From: Epiperipatus broadwayi
Taxonomy: Eukaryota; Onychophora; Udeonychophora; Euonychophora; Peripatidae
DNA length: 64,000 nt
Assembly: GCA_028023455.1 (NCBI GenBank)
Contig: JAQFVV010000280.1
Location: 310,001 to 374,000 of the forward strand
Reading direction: 5' to 3'
This document shows positions 61,534-64,000 of the stretch, in pieces. Each line of letters starts with the position of its first letter. Within the stretch, counting starts at the first letter, position 1. Both the position numbers and the translations under genes were made by a program. The notes below the pieces were generated by a model, which had not been told where the DNA came from, did not search any database, and saw nothing but the letters and a program-made list of their open reading frames with translations.

Positions 61534-62130
61534 TTCAGACACTAGATCTAAAAATACCAACCCAAAGCTAAGCACTTAGCTAAAAGTTATCTATTGAGTG
61601 GAAAATCTGAAATTTTCAGACATGTACATGTCTTCAAACCCAGCTATCCAACTCAAACATCTATATGGGGCTGATAGATCTTCAGCCATGCCATATAGTA
61701 GTAGTCATAGCAATATAAAATTGCATAAGACTTTTTGGCAGAGACTATAAATAGTCAAAATAAAAGTCATAGATCAATTCATAGATCACATGACCCTATC
61801 TCTTAAGCTTGTAAGTTATAAACAGTGAGGATTGCCAATTCCTCTACAAGCTTTATGATAAATGCTTAGCCAGAGCCAGCACTTAAAATATCTCTGTCAG
61901 GAACCCCTCCCCAAACCCCTGACCATGCCAAAAAGTCTTATGCAATTTTATATTGCTATGACTACTACTATATGGCATGGCTGAAGATCTATCAGCCCCA
62001 TATAGATGTTTGAGTTGGATAGCTGGGTTTGAAGACATGTACGTCTGAAAATTTCAGATTTTCCACTCAATAGATAACTTTTAGCTAAGTGCTTAGCTTT
62101 GGGTTGGTATTTTTAGATCTAGTGTCTGAA

Positions 62131-62193
62131 CCTACCCTGACACCTCTCTGAGGAGTGCCAAAGCACGAAACCATGGTCAGGGGTTTGGGGAGG
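62131..62193 (+). ncRNA. Hammerhead ribozyme, type I, intact (family 3, unit 4)
   Basis: Inner helix I pairs ACCTCT (62,142-62,147) with AGGGGT (62,179-62,184), six pairs with one G-T. Outer helix I pairs CCC (62,135-62,137) with GGG (62,187-62,189), and further CCT with AGG. The core CTGAGGA is at 62,148-62,154. Helix II is a perfect GTGC-CAAA-GCAC. GAAA is at 62,167-62,170. Helix III is three pairs with a 2-nt loop (ACC-AT-GGT). Predicted cleavage follows C62178 in GTC. All core residues are present. Confidence 0.88.
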
Positions 62194-62555
62194 GGTTCCT
62201 GACAGAGATATTTTAAGTGCTGGCTCTGGCTAAGCATTATCATAAAGCTGTAGAGGAATTGGCAATCCTCACTGTTTATAACTACAAGCAAGAGATAGGG
62301 TCATGTGATCTATGAATTGATCTATGACTTTTATTTTGACTATTTATAGTCTCTGCCAAAAGTCTTATGCAATTTTATATTGCTATGACTACTACTATAT
62401 GGCATGGCTGAAGATCTATCGCCCATATAGTGTTTGAGTTGGATAGCTGGGTTTGAAGACATGTACATGTCTGAAAATTTCAGATTTTCCCTCAATAGAT
62501 AACTTTTAGCTAAGTGCTTAGCTTTGGGTTGGTATTTTTAGATCTAGTGTCTGAA

Positions 62556-62618
62556 CCTACCCTGACACCTCTCTGAGGAGTGCCAAAGCACGAAACCATG
62601 GTCAGGGGTTTGGGGAGG
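62556..62618 (+). ncRNA. Hammerhead ribozyme, type I, intact (family 3, unit 5)
   Basis: Same sequence as unit 4. CTGAGGA at 62,573-62,579; predicted cleavage after C62603, 425 nt from the previous site, giving a 425-nt monomer. Confidence 0.88.
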
Positions 62619-62989
62619 GGTTCCTGACAGAGATATTTTAAGTGCTGGCTCTGGCTAAGCATTTATCATAAAGCTTGTAGAGGAATTGGCAATCCTCACT
62701 GTTTATAACTTACAAGCTTAAGAGATAGGGTCATGTGATCTATGAATTGATCTATGACTTTATTTTGACTATTTATAGTCTCTGCCAAAAAGTCTTATGC
62801 AATTTTATATTGCTATGACTACTACTATATGGCATGGCTGAAGATCTATCAGCCCCATATAGATGTTTGAGTTGGATAGCTGGGTTTGAAGACATGTACA
62901 TGTCTGAAAATTTCAGATTTTCCACTCAATAGATAACTTTTAGCTAAGTGCTTAGCTTTGGGTTGGTATTTTTAGATCTAGTGTCTGAA

Positions 62990-63052
62990 CCTACCCTGAC
63001 ACCTCTCTGAGGAGTGCCAAAGCACGAAACCATGGTCAGGGGTTTGGGGAGG
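62990..63052 (+). ncRNA. Hammerhead ribozyme, type I, intact (family 3, unit 6)
   Basis: Same core. CTGAGGA at 63,007-63,013; predicted cleavage after C63037, 434 nt from the previous site. One G-to-A change lies just beyond outer helix I. Confidence 0.87.
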
Positions 63053-63144
63053 AGTTCCTGACAGAGATATTTTAAGTGCTGGCTCTGGCTAAGCATTTAT
63101 CATAAAGCTTGTAGAGGAATTGGCAATCCTCAAATTTCTTAAAA

Positions 63145-64000
63145 GATTTCTTTTTTGTACTTATAATAATATCTGTTAAATAATCTATTCCTTGTGAATA
63201 TCAAAAAGTAATTCATTCTAGTTGAAATAAAACCAATGCTTTTAATAGTAAACATTTGTTTATAAAAAATCTGGAAATTATTGAATGATGCCAGAAAAAA
63301 AAAATGAGAGGCTATGGAGAAGCAAAACTTTACAAGATTTTATTCATAAGGCCTGGTTGCATTTATGTAAATTTAAGTTAATGCAAAAGGACCTATTATA
63401 TCATATCAGACTACTAATTCCAATATTGATAAAATAAAAAAATATCACCACAGTAAAATTTCAAGTTTCTTTTTCACAATATTTCTTTAATGTCAATCTA
63501 ATAAAAACAGTAGATGGGGTCAAACATGAACTTGTCCTAAATTGTCTTAAAACAGAAATGCTCCATGGGGCAGATAAAAATATTTCCAGAATTTTTAAAG
63601 AAAAAAAAACATAAAGCCAAAGTATGATTGGCAAAATTATTCATTAACATTATACTTACACAAACTATTCCAACAATTTGGCAAAAATATAGCAATCTAA
63701 AACAAGTAAATCTAATAATGATCAAAAAAGTTATCCATTATCATTATTATGTATTCACTGGAAGTTTTTTGAAAGAATCATATTAATAAGAATTTTATCA
63801 ATGGTTGAGAATCATTTCTATTTATAGAAAATTCTTACTGAATTCAAGAAAAAGCTCTGAGAAAAGTTTTATTATTAATCACTCACATTGAAAAAAGTTT
63901 TCAAAATAAAAACGGATGCTATCTGTATTAATTTAATCTTATCTTATAATTCTGTTGGGAAATTTTTTTTTTTTTTAAGTTTCTAAAATTCTCAGTTATA
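63145..64000. other. AT-rich non-coding DNA
   Basis: No gene or element recognised up to the window end. Confidence 0.45.

Larger units (their letters stand above)
60879..63144. repeat. Inverted hammerhead repeat array, family 3, with 13-bp target-site duplication
   Basis: AAATTTCTTAAAA flanks the array (60,879-60,891 and 63,132-63,144). Inside, about two and a half units of 425-435 bp point one way (ribozymes on the minus strand; cleavage sites at 61,061, 61,486 and 61,921). After a turn at about 61,927, about three units point the other way (plus-strand cleavage after 62,178, 62,603 and 63,037). Units are nearly identical, so the insertion is young. The differences are mostly one- to four-base deletions in units 1, 4 and 5. 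Confidence 0.85.

Noticed and set aside
62085-62291. 68-codon open frame on the minus strand
   Set aside because: It lies inside the ribozyme array and is not open in all units; the sequence is explained by the non-coding repeat.
60892-63131. CRISPR array or bacterial repeat
   Set aside because: Units are ~430 bp without spacers, in eukaryotic DNA, and inverted halfway.

Overview
The window is AT-rich, strongly CpG-poor nuclear DNA of an invertebrate animal (an arthropod is my best guess, held loosely). The evidence is: intron-split gene pieces with GT..AG signals; decayed Ty3/gypsy, RTE and L1/Tx1-like retrotransposons of animal type; ZBED5/SCAND3-like hAT transposases; tRNA-derived SINEs; and tandem repeats that carry hammerhead ribozymes. 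There is no prokaryotic, organellar, rRNA or CRISPR signal.

Layout. 0-5.3 kb is plain AT-rich DNA. 5.3-9.7 kb holds a broken gypsy element (+) followed by a broken hAT transposase (-). 10.7-11.8 kb is a ribozyme array (family 1). 12.8-16.5 kb is a ~1-kb direct duplication, whose second copy is split by an inverted repeat array with a 13-bp target-site duplication. 18.0-22 kb is a second hAT (+) with a nested inverted-repeat element. A signal-peptide exon (-) lies at 23.1 kb. 25-33 kb is a two-copy segmental duplication, one copy split by an L1/Tx1-like LINE (-). A SINE lies at 34.3 kb and a PHD-finger/coiled-coil ORF1 remnant at 36 kb. 36.6-47.3 kb has two direct 1.1-1.25 kb repeats bracketing a gypsy element (-) and a CpG-retaining, less AT-rich block (42-45.4 kb). 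RTE LINEs lie at 49.2-50.3 and 56.5-58.4 kb. Ribozyme-bearing foldback arrays (family 2) lie at 51.6-52.4 and 54.2-54.8 kb. A SINE lies at 55.4 kb, two exons of a probable ML-domain (NPC2-like) gene (-) at 59.5-60.05 kb, and a 2.2-kb inverted ribozyme array (family 3) at 60.9-63.1 kb.

The main result is that three sequence families of ~400-430-bp repeats each carry a type I hammerhead ribozyme. The catalytic core, helix II, a very short helix III and a two-part helix I can be read directly. The families share upstream sequence blocks and are arranged as head-to-head inverted arrays; one array has a clear 13-bp target-site duplication. A fourth array with the same architecture, also with a 13-bp duplication, carries only a degenerate ribozyme-like core. 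They look like non-autonomous animal retrozymes of the kind mobilised by Penelope-like or other TPRT machinery, but I see no autonomous partner here.

Host genes are scarce. The 23.1-kb exon (signal peptide, ends in phase 1) and the 60.05/59.5-kb exons (begin in phase 1) fit one gene family, but their order on the minus strand means they belong to two gene copies, each only partly in the window.
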